Assembly (NCBI GenBank): GCA_028554755.1
Contig: JAPTOF010000003.1
Coordinates: forward strand, 28,815,501 to 28,879,500
Direction: 5' to 3'
Length of the DNA: 64,000 nt
From: Cordia subcordata
Lineage: Eukaryota > Streptophyta > Magnoliopsida > Boraginales > Cordiaceae
The position numbers and the translations under genes were made by a program. This document shows, piece after piece, positions 35,303 to 48,466 of this stretch. How positions within the stretch are numbered: the first letter of the stretch is position 1; the number at the start of each line of letters is the position of its first letter. The notes beneath the pieces were generated by a model. That model ran no database searches. It was not told where the DNA came from and worked only from the letters and a program-made list of their open reading frames with translations.

Positions 35303-36528
35303 CTTAATAACTAAATCAGATTGAAGAATCGAAATTGATTTGAAACAAGACAAACAAAAAAAGGTAAAGACAACTCAATAAATGAAAAATTGCCTAAAGA
35401 TTTTTCCTTGGCGGATTCAATGCAAATACTAGCTTGGCTAGTTAGGTCTATGTGCTTGTGTGGTGATTACAGAACGTGGATAGTGTGTTCATACATGTCG
35501 ATGTGTATGTTTACATGTTAATAGCAAGATTAGCTTCGTTTGTATACATGTCGAGTGCTATTGCTTAAATTGGTATAATCTAAGCATGTGTTATGTGCTT
35601 AGTAGTAGAATATGTCGATATATTTTCGAATGTCATGTCCTAGATGTGTATGCACTTGTGCTTAAACATTAATTCTTGCTGTTGTGATGGACGATTGATA
35701 GTGATTAATTAATGGCTAACCTAGATCGAATATCTTTTGACTTTGAACCCAACCAATAGGTTTTAGAGTAGGTTAGTCGACCTTATGGACTAGGTATTGG
35801 CTTAAAACCCAGCCAACGGTTTAGAAGCTAGGGTTAGATTGATCTAAGTCATCTAGAACCCTAATTAGCTAGTCCTAAAACCCTAAGTCATAAAGACCAC
35901 GCCGTGACTCTAGGGAGATCTACCTAGGCACGGACTTGCACTGAAGCTTAAAGAATAGAAGGTGGTAACTTAGGGGGTCTAGATAAGAGCAACCTAAAAA
36001 ATCCATCAAGCAACCCTAGCAATAACGTATTAAACACCTATTAACAAGTTGTAATCACTCTAGTCCCTATTTTCGGTATTAGATTCCCCTTAGATCGCTT
36101 GATTTTCCCATTTCACATACACCCACACTTTATTTTCTTGTCTTTATGTTATATTTACTTTTTTGAGCTCCCTTTAAATTGAAAATCCCCCAAAACATTG
36201 TAGGTTATGTCTCGACACGTATCTCTTTAGGGTGCACGTAGCTTAGGATAATAGGCGTATTTAGCCTCCCCATGGATTCGACCCCGCACTCATAAGCTAC
36301 ACTGTATACAACTCGTGCGCTTACAAGCTATTTTAGGCTTATGCATCGGATAGTGATTCATTATTGCTTGGCTTATATGTCATCCCTTACTTGGATTTGA
36401 TTCTTTATATAATTTTTTAAACAACTATTAATCATCTTTAATATGAAATTTAAATGATGTAATATTCTTTTTTTATGTTTAAATATTGATGACAATTGCA
36501 ATTGCAAGAGTATTCTCTCTTTTATAAA
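34378..36528. other. Gene-free; possibly a degenerate LTR-like insertion
   Basis: No gene seen. The CCATGGATTCGACCCCGCAC word near 36271-36290 resembles sequences found at the inner edge of some plant Ty3/gypsy LTRs, and the block about 34420-36370 separates two copies of the same Helitron-like sequence. Ends and target duplication could not be fixed, so this stays a suggestion. A (TA)n tract lies at 35261-35299. Confidence 0.35.
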
Positions 36529-36643
36529 CTTATGTGGTATTTAAAGAGAAACTTATATGGCATTCAAAGAGGAGCTTATGTGGCATCCAAAGAGGAGCTT
36601 GTGTGGCATTTAAAAAGAAGCTCATATCGCATTCAAAGAGCTC
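36529..36643. repeat. 23-bp tandem repeat, five units
   Basis: Units begin at 36529, 36552, 36575, 36598 and 36621, an exact 23-bp period, and match the array at 34245-34336. The preceding 100 bases (TTTAATATGAAATTTAAATG, GACAATTGCAATTGCAAG) are also homologous to that locus, so both belong to one repeat family. Confidence 0.8.
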
Positions 36644-36731
36644 TTAAGTTCGCTTGAGGTATAATTTTACATATACATATACATATATACACACACACAT
36701 ATACATACATGTATATACACATATACATATA

Positions 36732-38025
36732 CTAGGATAACACCCCGTGCATCGCATAGATACAAAATAAATTTTATAACATTAAATTTTATTTGCTAAG
36801 AATATTTAAAATTGAACCATGTATTGATTAATAAACTATATACCAAAATGAAAAATTTATTGTGGAATGCATTGATTTTATATAAAATTTTCATTATCAA
36901 ATTATATAGGCAAATTATTGTATTAATAATTTTTTAAATATTTAAATTCAATTAGTAGCTTAACATTAAGTTATATTTTTATTTCATCAAAAATTTTAAT
37001 TTTTAATATATAGAGAAAGACTAAAATTGCATAATTTATTTGACTCTTAAGTTCTAAATGTTTTGTACTAATTTATATGTGAAGTCAATATTTTTATAAA
37101 TAAAATAAAATAATTTCAATTTAATTATAAAAAAGAAATATGATTTCTCAAAATTTCAATTAATATTACATTTATGATTGAAAAAGATACATTCCACTTG
37201 CTTGTCACACTAAAGAAAAGATATTTTTAGTTTTATTTTTTAACCATGCATAGCTTTATCTTTTTATTGTTGAAAAATATGATTCTACTTATTTCTCACA
37301 CTTTTAATATGTAAAAAATGATTACACAACATTTTTGTCTATTTCTCTACTTAATTAACCATTAAGAAAGTGACACATTTGAAAACTAAAGTATAAAGTT
37401 TTCTTATAACAACATAAACATTATAACATTTATCTATTAAATTATTTTCTATAAATTATATTAACATTTTATAAATTGAAACTATGATTTTAATATTGTA
37501 ACATAAAGGTTTATAACATAAATTTTGAGCATATGAATGATTATGTGAGATTACTTTTATTTCATAAGTAATTTTTTGGAGGACAACTTATATAAAATTA
37601 TAGAGTCAAAGTTTCAAAATATAAAAGTCAAATGATTTTCGAAAAAAATGACAAATACAATTGACAAATAAAGAGAGAGAATATATGTAGTGTGATGATG
37701 ATTTTGAGTGATTAAATGAGAGAGAAATGAGGAGAGGAAGGGAGAATTAATTGTTGGGAATGGAGAAGAAGGAGAAAAAAGTATAATGAAGAGGGAGAAT
37801 TTAGGGGAGAGAGAGACGAGTATAATGAAAAGAGAATTTGATGATAAGTATTTAATAAGTCAAAAAGCCATGAATTATTGCATGTTAGTAATAGACAAAT
37901 TTCAAATGGCAAACAACTAAATATGCCCCACATGCCAAATGACAAAATAATAACACACTAATTTGCCACATGGCGAAATATTAGAATACAAAAATTGTGT
38001 TGGAAGAATCTCTCTAAGTACAACT

Positions 38026-38030
<5 letters not shown>
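36732..38030 (-). mobile_element. Helitron-like element, minus strand
   Basis: Minus-strand 3' end: GCGATGCACGGGGTGTTATC followed by CTAG and T (36732-36735). The hairpin is weakened compared with the 32615 copy. The 5' side stops at a (TA)n tract from about 38028, so the exact 5' end is uncertain. The interior is very AT-rich and has no coding capacity. Confidence 0.45.

Positions 38031-38089
<59 letters not shown>
38028..38089. repeat. (TA)n microsatellite
   Basis: About 60 bases of pure alternating AT between two Helitron-like blocks. Comparable tracts lie at 35261-35299, 39167-39210 and 55259-55296. Such tracts are prone to length error in assembly. Confidence 0.9.
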
Positions 38090-38090
<1 letters not shown>

Positions 38091-39166
38091 TAGTGTAACA
38101 CCCGTGCTACACATGGATTGCGAAATATGTGATTTATTTTTTTAAAAAAATAAAGTTTTTTTATATTAATCTAAATATTGCTATCAAATTATATTTTAAG
38201 AATTAAATAAACATGGATTCGTATAGAAAATAGAATTTATGTTTTTTTTAATACTAACTGTTCTAATTCAATAATAGTTTTACCTCTACAAATGAGTTAA
38301 ACTTAAATGAATGTAAATCTTCTTTTCTTTTTCCAAATGAAAACATTTGTTTTCTTTTTTTACTTTCTGAATTTAAGTAACCTATTTAATTTCTATAGAT
38401 ATTTCATAACAAAAATTATTGTTATTAATGGATAAGAAGACTAATAGTTTTACAGATAAGAACACACATAAAAAATACAAATAAATTCCAAAAGATAAAA
38501 AGTAAATGAAATATTAAGATGGGATGAGTAGTTGGATGTGAAGCTATCTAAGAATCAATGAATACCTGCTACCAATTTTGCAATAAAAAGATCGTTTTGG
38601 AAGAAAGAATATATACAATACTAAAGTTTCAAAAGAAGACAGCTAACCAAAGGGACAAAATAAAATTAAAAAGCTAAAAGATCTACACTGTGTAATGGCG
38701 TAAGTGGACGAAAGTTTTACTAAAAAAAACATAATATAGAATATAGTATTTGAATATAAAAAACATATGAATAAAAAGGCAATTTGTCAATATTAACCAA
38801 AACTTAAATTACCATAAATAGCATTATACGATAATGATATATTAAGTAAATTGTAATAATTTCTGATTATAGTAATATAAAATAATTAAAATAAGTAACG
38901 ATTTGATATCAACCAAATTAGAGAGTTACCATACCTGCAATCAATCTAGATTGTATGTCATAATTATCGGATGTAATATGTAAATATTAAAATAAATTAG
39001 TAAACCAATGTAAATCTTACTAAAATAAAACAACATCATTTACTCACCAAATATAGCGGTTGATATCATTGTAATGTAAGAGAGGCACGTGGCAAAAGAA
39101 TTTAAGAATACTATTTATGCGACACTTGTCATTATTATATTACAAAAGGTTCTTCTACATAATATA
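38090..39166 (-). mobile_element. Helitron-like element, minus strand
   Basis: Minus-strand 3' end: TGTAGCACGGGTGTTACA then CTAG and T (38090-38093), matching the GCACGGGTGTTA signature of the element ending at 36732. The 5' limit is placed where sequence gives way to a (TA)n tract at about 39167 and is approximate. No coding capacity. Confidence 0.45.
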
Positions 39167-39213
<47 letters not shown>

Positions 39214-39665
39214 GACTATTTAAAATAATTATTCATAATAGTTTTCTATATTCTACAAACTTACTTAAATTAGTTCTCGTTTTAAGAAAAAAAATAAATT
39301 AAAAAAAGAATCCTATCTAATTTGAATAACTGAGGACTAATGAATTTTTCTCAAACAATGAAGATTGGTTTGACTATTTTGTGAAACATAAATAACTTAC
39401 ATGAATATATCTAAACAATAGAAACTAATTTAACTGTATTTTTAAAATATTAATTAAAGAATAATTTATATATTTTTATAAAATATTTAAGACTCATTTA
39501 AATATTTTAAAATAACAAAGATTAATTTGAAAAAGTGAAAAATTGATGGGGACTATTGTGAAATTTATCCTCGTCCAACTCGGTTCTTTAACCGACCCGG
39601 GCAATGAACCGTCAAAATAAACCGTCTTACATATAGCTGAATTAGTACACAGATTCAGTGCATAC

Positions 39666-39673
39666 AACCCTAA
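39666..39673 (+). promoter_or_regulatory. Telo-box in the eIF3j promoter/leader
   Basis: AACCCTAA is a plant telo-box, common near the start of genes for the translation machinery. It is followed by a pyrimidine-rich leader (CTCTCCCCAGCCTCTAAG). A leader intron ends with TTTCCTGCAG at 40257, and the coding start is at 40307. The leader intron donor is not certain. Confidence 0.55.
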
Positions 39674-40306
39674 CACACAGAAGGTCTCTCCCCAGCCTCT
39701 AAGTCTCTCGATTCTTCTTGTCGTCGTTGTTATTTCTTCTTCTCAATAAATCGGCGATTCTTGCCCTTCATAGTTTTCTTGCAGAAAGAACCGACTTTTT
39801 TCAGGTTTCAAGTCCATCAAGAAAAAGGGGTGTGTGTGTTCCATTTTATTATCTAGGTTTGTTATTGTTTTGCATAGTTTAATATTTTTCATGAATTTAA
39901 ATGTTATTTAATAATGCTAACATTTTGTATTGCAAATATGTAGAAATTTACTTCACTTTTTTAGTTAACCAGTCTTGTTGAATTTTTACTAGGGTTTCTG
40001 TAAAATTACGTGGGCAATTTTCTTTTCGTGGACAAAGTTAATATATTATTAACACGATTTTTTCTTTATTTCAATTACTAGTAAAGAATTATCTACTATG
40101 ACTGTAAAGATGTACTCATTTTATATTTCTCGTTGTTCAATTGAATATATATTTCTAGTTTATTTCTATGTTTAGTTTCATTGTTGATTAAAATTTTTCT
40201 TTTTTATCACAACAATTGTAACTGGAATGAGTTGTTATGATTTTTTTTTTCCTGCAGGTAGTCGAGTTGCCTGGTATTATTTGAGTAGTGAAGAAAGCAC
40301 AAAAGA

Positions 40307-43300
40307 ATGGAAGACTGGGGTAATTTTATTTCACATCTAATCTGAAGTTATTTGTATTCAAACTGATTATTTGGAATTAATCTTTGTTTCTGTGGGGTTG
40401 GGTACGCGTCTTATATATAGTCAGCTGAAATCATGCTGTTTCTTTTGCAAACATTGAAATTTTCAGTGTCCGGTTCCTCCTCTGCTTGGTCCAATTACTT
40501 TATCATGATCAGGTTTGAACTTGATGGTTTCCTATGACTTTCTGCTTGTTATATTTGGGTTAGAAATTTCATGGTCATTTGTTAGGAACCTAGCTGCACG
40601 TCATTTCCTAGTGAACTTGCTGCACTGATGGCCGTTAGACTTTTAGGGCTTGTTTGGATTGGCTTTTTTCAAAAAATTTTTTTTCTAACAGCTTTTGGAA
40701 AAGTTAATTTCTGAGAAGTTAAAAATTCTGTAAATGGGCTTTTTTCAGGGTCTCAGCTTTGTTGGAAGTCAAGCCAAATAGTTATTGCAAAAAGAACAAA
40801 CTCTTTTAAGGAAAAAAGTGCCTTTTCCTTGGAAAAAAAAACCAATCCAAACAGGCGCTTAATATTAGTTGGTTATGGTGGTGTTGTGGCACGAATCAGT
40901 CTCAGTTCTATGAAGAAAGGGGATGGATATATGAACAAGTAGGGATAGGCACCCTGAGATGATTATTATGGTTACATCTGATTGCGTTGGAACAATCTGA
41001 AAGTTCGTACGATGTCAATTTTTTACTGTAAGAGACAAACTTCAGATTGATGAATGTGGACTATTATTTAATAATTAGACAAACTTCAGATTGATGAATA
41101 TAGACTATCATTTAATAATTACACTGTTGTTTTTATCGTCTTTTGAGTGTGGTAGAGCTTCTAGGTTGTGGTGCTAATCACGTCGGCATCTTGATAGATG
41201 TTGGCAACTTGGTTTGTGAAGATAATAGGAGAATAAGGTAGGGAGGAATAACTTTCTCTTCATATGTTATAGAGAGCAAGGAGAAAACTTGGAATATGAG
41301 AAAAGTCTGTAGGCTTACTTACCACATCAACTACTGCATAAATTATCATGATTTTATTTGAGACCAGCTTTTCCTAGTATTGTGTCTATGCATAGAGAAA
41401 TTGGGTGAAATTTTGTTTTATTATGATATCCTTTGGTTTTCTATCTCTCAACTTCTAGGATGAAATGGAGTTTTTATCATTTGTGAAAAATTTTAGTTTC
41501 CTATGGTCCTGATCACCTGATGTTTATATGTTCTCTGTTGAGTGAGTGAAATTGGAAAATTGCTGACTGTAACATTATGCATATTTGGTGATATCAATAA
41601 TGTTTCGATAATGAACGTGGGTCTTACTTCTACTATATTGTCTATTCGTTTACAGATAATGTAGTACTTAGAGGAAATTTTATATATGCTGCAAAGTAAA
41701 TCTGCATGCATCAACTCTTAAAATCTATGATCAGTTCCATCTTGTAGCTGAGATTTGTTTTGCATTTCTACCCTTCTTACTTTTACTTGTGCCTACTCCC
41801 TTGTAGTACTCGTGCTTCTTGCAATAGAGTGATCTTCCATCCAATTTTGTTATTAGGTTTGGCATAGTTCTTAGTGTCTTCTGTTGTTTGTTAAAATTTG
41901 ACACCTAAAGTTTGATGCTTTAGAGGATGAGCCTATTCCTGATCTCCTTAAGAAGGAGCAACCAAGGAATAAATGGGATGATGAAGATGTTGATGATAAT
42001 GATGTGAAGGAATCTTGGGAGGACGAAGATGAACCAGAACCGGTACTGTTAATTATTTTTCTGTCAGCACACATTTGCTATATATGGTGGCCTCAAACTC
42101 TCCCTTTCTTGGAAGTCCGTTCCCCCCCCCCCCCCCCAACCCCCCCTGGGCCCGCGGCCCTCATAAAAAAATTGTGATCTTTTAAGATCTGGTTTATTTT
42201 TGTTGAAGCTGGGAAGAAAAGTGCCTGTTGATTATATTAAATCTTCTTAGCCTGAAATAAAGAAGATAGTTCTGCTCATGTTAGGATTTGGGGTCTAGTT
42301 GTGCTACTGCTATATGACTTTTGTTCCCCCTTTCTTCTCCGGTTTCCTGTCATTTCTTTTCTTTTGTTGGGGAAGGGGGTAGAAATGTGAATTTAACTAC
42401 GCGAAGACAAAGTTGTGATTAGTATTTAACAGATAAGTAGAGACATTCTATAAATAAAATACTGGTGAAGCATGAAGTTTATAATGCATCAGAGTTGTAG
42501 AGAATGGTACTTCTAGGAATCAAATACATACTGCTGTAATAACGCGTCCAGGATTCGTACTCAAAGAATTCGTTGTGATAAATAAGTACTTTATTGAGAA
42601 GACTTGTATAAGCTTATGGCTGTTGGCTATTTTCTGTTAACATCGACAATCCTTTTAAGAATTCTAGAGAAGAGTAGGTGATCATATAGGCAATGGAATA
42701 GCAAGTTCCAGAAAATATTTTTGATGCTTGACTGCAGTAGGTATTGACCTGGGTATATTCTCTTGCTTATCTTGAGTACAATTGCTGTTTTTCATGGTTA
42801 CTTGATCTTATTTGATTTTATTTAGTGTTAGGATGAGTTGAACAATTTTCTTTTAGCACTAATAACAGATTGTTCTGTTGGTTACCATAATAATTTTCTT
42901 TATTATGTTTTGTTATTAGGCACCTAAAGTAGAACATCCTCCTGAAAAGGCCCCAAAAAAGCCCACAGCGAAAGCTAATGAGAAGAAAGGGAAGCCGGTT
43001 GAAGTTGCTAAGGAGGCACCCCTAGATCCTGTAGCAGAAAAACTTCTTCAGCAGAGGTGAATATTTTAGTTCTTGCAGTTGTTTATCTCTGTTTATGAAC
43101 AAATCGATTCCTGCAATGTGTAATTTGTTACAGGGAGTGAAACACTTTCTTTCCTAACCTCATTATGTAATTTGTTTGGTTGTGATGTTTTTTTGGAGCT
43201 AACTAGTACAAAAACATGTGGTTGGATCCTGAGTAGCCCTGGGCAAGGATCACTAACTAGACCAAGATAATTGAGCTCATAAAGATGCTCGTCTGCATCT

Positions 43301-44107
43301 ATAATTAGGCTTAATCTGTTACCGATAAAAAGATTAAAATGGTTCTCCACAAAAATTTGAGCTGGGAATCTCTAATCCTTGTCGGTCAGGCAGCTGTATG
43401 CATATACGACCTTGTCATTTTGCCCACCAAAGTCACAATGTGTTCCGTCTTACCTCTATTGTATTCTGAGGCTCTTTTCAATCTGAACTTTGGCAATACA
43501 GTAGATTAATACATGCATAATCTGTTTGTTTCATAGGCTGGTAGAAGAAGCCGATTACAAGTCTACAACAGAATTGTTTGGCAAGAAAGGTGATGAGAAG
43601 ACCCTTGATAACTTTATTCCCAAGTCGGAAAGTGACTTTCTAGAGTATGCTGAACTTGTTTCTCATAAGCTTCGGTCGTATGAGGTTCGTTGAATTTCTT
43701 TTGTTTCGTTTTATTGATTACTTCGGGGTGTGAAAGTGTAAAACTCCTAATTTTCTTTAATTTCATTTTCAATGCAGAAAAGTTACCATTATATTGGATT
43801 GCTCAGGGCTGTAATGAGATTGTCAATGACTAATCTGAAAGGGGCAGATGCGAAAGATATTGCCTCTTCCGTCACTGCGATTGCAAATGAAAAGATAAAA
43901 GCCGAAAAGGAGGCAAATGCTGGCAAAAAGAAGACAGGTATGGTTTTGTACTTATTATCTTATGTTTGGCTCAAGAAATTGATGGCAAGTTTTAATATGC
44001 GACTCAACGTATTTGCAGGTGTCAAGAAGAAGCAGTTGCACATGGACAAGGATGAAGATGTGGTTGTCAATACATACGATGATTATGATGATTACGATTT
44101 TATGTGA
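40307..44107 (+). CDS. eIF3j: Eukaryotic translation initiation factor 3 subunit J
   Basis: Six coding exons, 40307-40319, 41924-42042, 42920-43056, 43537-43684, 43778-43937 and 44019-44107, sum to 666 nt, 221 residues. The first exon carries only MEDW plus one base. The N-terminus is acidic with Trp (NKWDDEDVDDNDVKESWED), followed by a Lys/Pro-rich linker, DPVAEKLLQQRLVEEADYKS and TTELFGKKGDEKTLDNFIPK. A conserved helical region (FLEYAELVSHKLRSYEKSYH, LLRAVMRLSMTNLKGADAKD) follows, then the acidic end YDDYDDYDFM. eIF3j is a loosely bound eIF3 subunit that helps recruit eIF3 to the 40S ribosome and acts in the mRNA channel. Length and ends match the plant family. Intron 1 carries a MITE (40646-40858), and intron 2 has a poly-C tract near 42122. 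Confidence 0.96.
40646..40858. mobile_element. PIF/Harbinger (Tourist-like) MITE, copy B
   Basis: The 213-bp element starts GGGCTTGTTTGGATTGGC and ends, inverted, CCAATCCAAACAGGCGC. It has a perfect TTA duplication at 40643-40645 and 40859-40861. It lies in intron 1 of eIF3j and is related to copies A, C and D. Confidence 0.9.
41033..41120. repeat. 44-bp tandem duplication in eIF3j intron 1
   Basis: AGACAAACTTCAGATTGATG begins at 41033 and again at 41077. The two copies differ at only a few bases. Confidence 0.8.
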
Positions 44108-44299
44108 ACAAACATTAAATAGACCATGTTGCAGCCTAGGCCGATTTGGCTATACCACATTTAGTGCGATCTACCCTCGAAGAGCAAGGAACTTGCGTTT
44201 TGGAAATTGTCAAAAGTATGAGAATTATCCACCGGTTTGTTCTTTCTTTTTCTCTCCCCATTCTGGAGATGAGAATGTGTGTCATAGTGTCTTTTGTTG

Positions 44300-44305
44300 A
44301 ATAAA
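44300..44305 (+). terminator. Polyadenylation signal of eIF3j
   Basis: AATAAA lies 193 bases after the stop codon of eIF3j, a suitable distance for a plant 3' end, and follows a T-rich stretch. Confidence 0.6.
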
Positions 44306-45358
44306 AAGTCGTAAGCTATTCTTCTTTTTGTTTCTTTTAAGTAGTTGATTGGCTGGGCTAAATGAGGTCTCAGTCATTTCAGGCGTGTCAATATTGACTC
44401 ACATTATGTGGATGTCAGATTTTGAATTTATAGATCCCTTGTAACGTAACGTTTATCCTATGACCCTTTTTGTCTTCTACCATTTCCTTTATGCTTAAAT
44501 CTCCTTTTAGGTTCGTTTCAATTGTTCTTTTGGTGGTTTATTTTATGTTATTTTACGTTTAAACTTCCATTTTTTTTAAATAGAACAACTACAGAGCATA
44601 GGTTTCAGATAAATATTGGAAAAAAAAGAGTCTATTGAGAATATTGAAGTTTTTTCTTTTTTTTTTTTCCCAGGTCCGCAAGTTTGAGAATTCCGAAGTT
44701 ACCATCAATTACTAGTTTTGATGTAATATCCAGGAGCATTAAAAATATTTTCTGAGGTCCTAACAGTGATTTTTTTTTGTTTTTGTTTTTTTTTTTTTTT
44801 TTTTGGTGGTGGGTTGGGGGAAGGGTCATAGGAAATATTCAATTAAAGAGAAACAAGAGGGCAACAAAGTTCAACCAATACTGTTGGGTACAAAATCATC
44901 ACAAAGAAGAGGATAGATCCGGCGGTAAATTAGAAAACCAATCCAAAGGTAGCGTGTCAATCTTACACATTCTAGCAACTCAATTTGCAACCTTGTCACT
45001 ATTTTTACAACAAGAGAGAAAGAAAGACATGGCATTTTAACTCTAATACGTCTCCCACCCATTATTTCCATTGTTGGAAGAGGAGGGGGGGGGGTGTGAG
45101 GTAAAAAAACTCGGCTTGCAAATTCACACTCAATATCTGAAAAAAAATTAATTGAAGTATACTTTAATAACCTTATCAAATAGAAAAATTTAAACTCGCA
45201 CTTAGATGGGAGTACGCCACCACTAGTGACATATCAAGCGCTTATGGCGCATATTTGTTAGCGACCACCAGTTTCCTTTATACAAAAGAGTCACCCAAAA
45301 AGAAAAAACAAGGCAGAATGAAAGACGTTGAGCCTTCAAGAGAATAGCGGAGGTGAGA
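44306..45358. other. Intergenic, no gene recognised
   Basis: Contains T-rich tracts (44654-44668 and 44769-44804) and a G-run near 45085. Frames here are low-complexity and not convincing. Confidence 0.5.
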
Positions 45359-45365
45359 GCCCTTG

Positions 45366-48300
45366 ATGTCTGACCGCGTTAGAATCAATGGCTGGGAAGC
45401 CCCTGATATCTAACCGCTTTAGAATCAACGGGTTGGTCGTACGGACGATATTCACTTCCGACCGCCTGCTCCTCTGTCCGAACTGCTGCTTGAACATTGA
45501 AAAACATGTAATCGTTATCAACGTTGAGGGTTCGAAGATCAAAATAAACGCCGTCTTTGATCCCCAAGTTGGAATCTGCAGCAGGAGGAAGAGCTTTATC
45601 TTCGAACCTTCATCGGAAGATGCGCTCGCGCTTTGGATTCAACGCCTTCAAAATTGCATGGATTCTCTAGGTTTAGGATCGTGTTATTTTTTGAGTTTCA
45701 AGTGCATTACCATGAAACTTAACTTCTTTAACGTAAAACTATGAATAATCCATGACTGGACGTTCTTTATATCTCAACCATATCTTCATATTTTTTTTTT
45801 AAAATTTAGGCATATAGGTATATTTATATGAATGTGTATGTACACTCTATGTATTATATGTTAAGTGTAATTGTCATCATGTGTTTAACCTTACGTGACT
45901 TTAATTATTAATTAGCTTGTAATACAGATATTTGCAAAGCTACATGCATGTACGTATACGAATTTGCATGTCCACTGTATTATATGTTGAATGTACGTAA
46001 TGGTGAATGTGTCAGATGGTATATGACCACCCATTATTGATTAGCTTGTGAATCGTTTATTGCTTGAATTTCCAGGAACGCTTAATTTTAATTATTATAA
46101 GGTTTTTATTTTTTGGCAATTAAGTGTCGGATTGAGTGATTCTTTTTCTTCTTTTGCTTCGGCCGATCATAGGACGGCCGAAGAGGCTGTTCATATTCAT
46201 TAATCCTTTCGGACCTTGCAGGGTCTTCAAAATTCCTTTTCTTTCTTCTTCTTGTTTATACTTTTTGCACAAGTAGAGAAGGGGAGGAACAAAGGCGAGG
46301 CATGTATAAGTCACTGGTGTTTAAAATATGTGTATGAATATAAACTGTTGTAAGTTTTAGCTCCCACTAAACAAAAAGTTCTATATAATGCAGTGCCTGG
46401 TTTGCTTTGCAATTTTTTTACATGCATATTGATCTCGATTTTTCATTTCAGAAACAAAGCACCAGGGTCATGCGAAGGAAGTTGCTTATTGGTTGGATCT
46501 GTCAAAGTATGATGGAATTGTTTGTGCTAGTGGGGATGGAGTCCTTGTCGAGGTTAGTCTACCATGCTTATTACTTTTTTTAAGGCATAGTATGTTGCTT
46601 TTGTTGTAATTCTTGAGCCACAATTTAGTGGCTTTTAAAGTGAAAAAAAAAAACTGCGGCAGTTGGTCAGATAAAGTGCTCCGTTCAAAAAAGGACCAGG
46701 TCATATAGTGTGCTGCTGTAAATAATGGATAAAGATGCATATTTTAGTGGTCGATTGCTCATTTTGATGCAATCCCATAACATTTCAGGCCTCCGTAAAA
46801 TTGAGACGGATTGAATAATTTTGCTTATCAGGTTTTAACTTTCCGCTTAAGCAGTTTAAATCAACGTCTCTACATCTGCTGGCGCCTTTGGTATTGATGC
46901 TATACTTTTCATGTTTTGCAAACTTTCAGTAGGTTGTGACTGGACTGCTCGAAAGAGAGGATTGGGATACCGGTACAAGGATGCCTATTGGTGTAATCCC
47001 TGCAGGTAGCTGTATTTTCTGTTTGTACTCTCATTAACGAACAGTAAAAATACTCAAAAATGTGTTTGCAATTGAGTATGTAGCACTAGATTTTCAATAA
47101 CTAAACTCGGTGACATATCTGGTTGCAGGGACTGGAAATGGCATGGTGAAGTCTCTTCTAGATTCTGTTCGCCAACCCTGTTCAGCCTTTTTACACGACA
47201 CTTGCCATAATTCGAGGTTCCTTGTCCTTTAATGCTCATTCAAAAACATATTCTCCATGTAATGTTATTTTTCTCCACTTAGTATTGTTTTAAGTGATCT
47301 TATTTTTCTCCACTTAGTATTGTTTTAGATAGGTGGATGGGAAGTGCTCGTATGGATTTCTACGTGAGTCCTATTTTATGATTTTATTCTGCATTTATTC
47401 GAAGCGCTCGAATCTTGACTGCTTGTTGCCTCTGATGTTCTAGGCCCTTAAAAGAATATGTCATCTAAGGAAATATAAAGGCTGGATATCATTTGTGCCT
47501 GCTCCTGGATATGAAGCTTATGGAGAGGCAATTGATCGAGAAGGTCACTTTATGGTTGAAGTTGATTCGACTCAGAAGCCAGATGAAAGGTGTGTTGGGG
47601 ATAATGTTGAGGTGAAGAAGCTAAAGTGGAGGAAGATTGATGGTCCTTTTGTTTCAGTTTGGCTTCATGTACCATGGGGAGGTGAAGACACCAAGGCTGC
47701 CCCTGATGCTAAGGTTCTAAGGCCAGCTTCTTTTTAGGATCTTGTGGCTTAATTTTATTTGCCAGTTATGATTAGCATCAAAGTCGGCTAAATTTATTGG
47801 TTAATTTTTCTACTGTTGAAAATTATAATGCCCTTAGTATGATTATTTTTTATGTATATGTCTGGGATGAATTGTTGGGCGTCTTCATGATTTTTGAGAT
47901 TTTTCTCCCAACCTGCAGTTTTCAGATGGTTACAGGGACTTGATCTTGATAAAAGACTGCCCAAAATTATCGTTGCTAAGTCTGACGACTGCATTGGGTG
48001 ATGGTAGTCATGTAAAATCACCCCATGTCGTCCACATTAGGGTGAGTTCGCGGACTTCTTAGAATTTACTTGATCTTACACTTTAATATATGCATAAATC
48101 CTATGAACCAGGCGTTAGTCTTTTCTATTGAGAAATTTTTATTGTTCCTTTCTCTTTGGCCTTTGAACATCTATAAAAGAACTTTTTATGCAGTGATGCT
48201 AATAACTATTTGTGATTCTGCCATTTTATAATGACAACAGGTGAAGGCTTTTATGTTGAGCCCTGGTCCACGAGCTAAGGACTCGAGCAAGGAAGGGTTC

Positions 48301-48432
48301 ATAGATTTAGACGGTGAGGTTCTGGCAAGAGGGAAAGGAACATACAAGTGCGACCACAAAGCCCTGATGGCCTACTACAAGCTTCAGATTAAAGTGGATC
48401 GAGGGTTGGTCACTGTATTTTCACCCGTCTAG
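45366..48432 (+). pseudogene. Sphingosine (long-chain base) kinase pseudogene
   Basis: Recognisable exons: 45388-45670 (RINGLVV, VEGSKIKINAVF), about 46173-46210 (RPKRLFIFINPFG), 46452-46552 (DGIVCASGDGVLVE), 46933-47005 (TGLLEREDWDTGT, GVIPA), 47129-47216 (GTGNGMVKSLLDSV), 47329-47363 (YRWMGSARMDFY), 47444-47713 (WISFVPAPGYEAYGE, GPFVSVWLH), 47919-48041 (FSDGYRDLILIKDCPKLSL) and 48241-48432 (IDLDGEVLARGKGTYKCD). Together they follow the diacylglycerol/sphingosine kinase fold, which phosphorylates long-chain bases. Lesions: an out-of-frame duplication of about 40 bp at the start; loss of sequence after NPFG followed by a stop; a frame break near 47195; and no exon between 47232 and 47328 where the family has a conserved block. 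One residue is also missing from LHNVPWG. Non-functional as read. Confidence 0.82.
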
Positions 48433-48466
48433 CCTTTTCAATTATATTTTCTTCTCATACTATACA

